A DNA stretch of 64,000 nucleotides, taken from Scylla paramamosain (taxonomy: Eukaryota > Arthropoda > Malacostraca > Decapoda > Portunidae). This document shows, in pieces, positions 52,871 to 64,000 of this stretch. A program made the translations under genes and the position numbers. Each line of letters begins with the position of its first letter. Position 1 is the stretch's first letter. Under the pieces are notes generated by a model, which saw nothing but the letters and a program-made list of their open reading frames with translations, was not told the DNA's origin and made no database searches. The DNA lies in contig NC_087183.1 in the NCBI RefSeq assembly GCF_035594125.1, positions 17,984,868 to 18,048,867 on the forward strand. Reading direction: 5' to 3'.

Positions 52871-53589
52871 ATGGGGCGTAGTGAGATTGTCTAGTACTTT
52901 TTTATTTTTTTTCCTTTTTGTTTATTTATTTGATCTATGTATCAAGTAATATATATTCATCCAGACATCTTTCATTCATGAACCGGCGTGTAGTAATGAT
53001 GATGAACTTTGCATAAATAAATAAATAACAAGTCAGTTTAGAAGCAGTACTATATTGTTCTCGTCAATTTGTCAGGTGATTCCCATAAATCGTGTCACGT
53101 CTTGAGCCAGGAAGCATTGACAGATTAACTGGCAAGACGGACAGGAGACATCCAGTAGCGCGACAGTCCCGTGTGGTTCTGCACTGTCAGTGGTTGTTCT
53201 CTAACCCTGACTTCCTTATGCCGAGATGACTTTACTAATCTTTAATCTCCTCAAACGGGCGATACGCGAGGACTCATGCTTAATTAACATCCACACTTAT
53301 AGATTACAGTCCCCTGAGTGAGTGTACTGTTTTAAAAATCAAGGAAGAGCGGCATTAGAGCAGGTGGCAGCATAAGGTTGTGTTTGTGGATCAATGAGAA
53401 ATCTGACAGAGGCTGCTCAGTTGGCAGGACGCACCACGCACTTATCCCTCCGCGGGGGCATACAAACCCTTCACTCTCCCCAATACACCCTGAAATCATC
53501 CAAATGGATACTGGCTACGTATCATAAACCCCTGAAATACCTTAAATACTCCCTTGAGAATATCCCGAGGGAGGTGGTTAGGCCGGCAT

Positions 53590-53757
53590 AGTGTCAGCGG
53601 AGTAATACCAGGAGGGAGGGTGTAGTGGGTGTAGTGTCAGCCATATTGGACAGTGTCTATGTGGAGGCGTCAGGACCTGGATGGCTCGCGGCGCCTCTTA
53701 AAAGTTCCTTAACCACTGTACTCTCCGGCGCCCCATCTCATGCAACACGTCGCCAAC
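53590..53757 (+). promoter_or_regulatory. Probable 5' UTR / promoter region of clathrin heavy chain
   Basis: GC-richer DNA than its surroundings lies directly before the clathrin ATG, with GGCGCC (53689-53694) and CCGGCGCC (53726-53733). No TATA box is evident and no transcription start can be fixed from sequence alone. Assignment rests on position. Confidence 0.35.
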
Positions 53758-63942
<10,185 letters not shown>

Positions 63943-64000
63943 TGATGTGAGGGTGTGTTGGCTCCTTCCTCATCTGAGCAATTTGGTTAGATTTTGAGTT

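Larger units (their letters stand above)
50645..53589. other. Intergenic, microsatellite-rich
   Basis: Low-complexity A-rich DNA and the GA/CT cluster. No coding signal until the clathrin 5' region. Confidence 0.5.

Overview
The window reads as nuclear DNA of a decapod crustacean. The reasons are extreme simple-sequence repeat density (long GA/CT, GT/CA, AT and trinucleotide tracts every 1-2 kb), short introns with GT..AG borders inside arthropod-like genes, and short interspersed repeats of the kind I associate with decapods. A crab is my best guess, but the sequence does not settle it. There is no operon, phage or CRISPR content. Nearly all long reading frames outside three genes are translations of microsatellites.

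Three real genes can be rebuilt exon by exon with continuous phase. (1) 7678-10607, minus strand: PRIM2, the large subunit of DNA primase, 5 coding exons, 559 codons, with all four iron-sulfur cysteines and an unusual spacer of about 130 residues near the C-terminus. (2) 35849-45392, plus strand: an SLC16-type monocarboxylate transporter, 13 coding exons, 711 codons. Its central cytoplasmic loop carries five degenerate repeats of about 19 residues rich in His, Ser and Cys. (3) 53758 to beyond the right edge, plus strand: clathrin heavy chain. The first 21 coding exons (1347 codons) are present and the C-terminal part lies outside.

Layout: 1-7.2 kb is repeat-rich intergenic DNA with a GC-rich block at 1.0-2.05 kb. 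PRIM2 follows at 7.7-10.6 kb. From 10.7 to 30.6 kb there is a gene desert of microsatellites, minisatellites, LINE and SINE fragments and copies of a MITE-like family. At 30.68-30.84 kb there is a plausible promoter and non-coding first exon that could serve the transporter. The transporter lies at 35.8-45.4 kb, with a 4.5-kb fifth intron. Intergenic repeats fill 45.4-53.6 kb. Clathrin runs from 53.76 kb to the end.

The three genes have unrelated housekeeping roles: replication priming, carboxylate transport and vesicle coating. I see no functional linkage and found no new multi-gene system. The observations most worth checking are a 90-bp tandem duplication of the clathrin exon-2 splice acceptor that keeps the frame open (possible 30-residue insertion), the repeat array in the transporter loop, the PRIM2 insertion, a dispersed inverted-repeat family, and a LINE tail abutting a clathrin splice acceptor.
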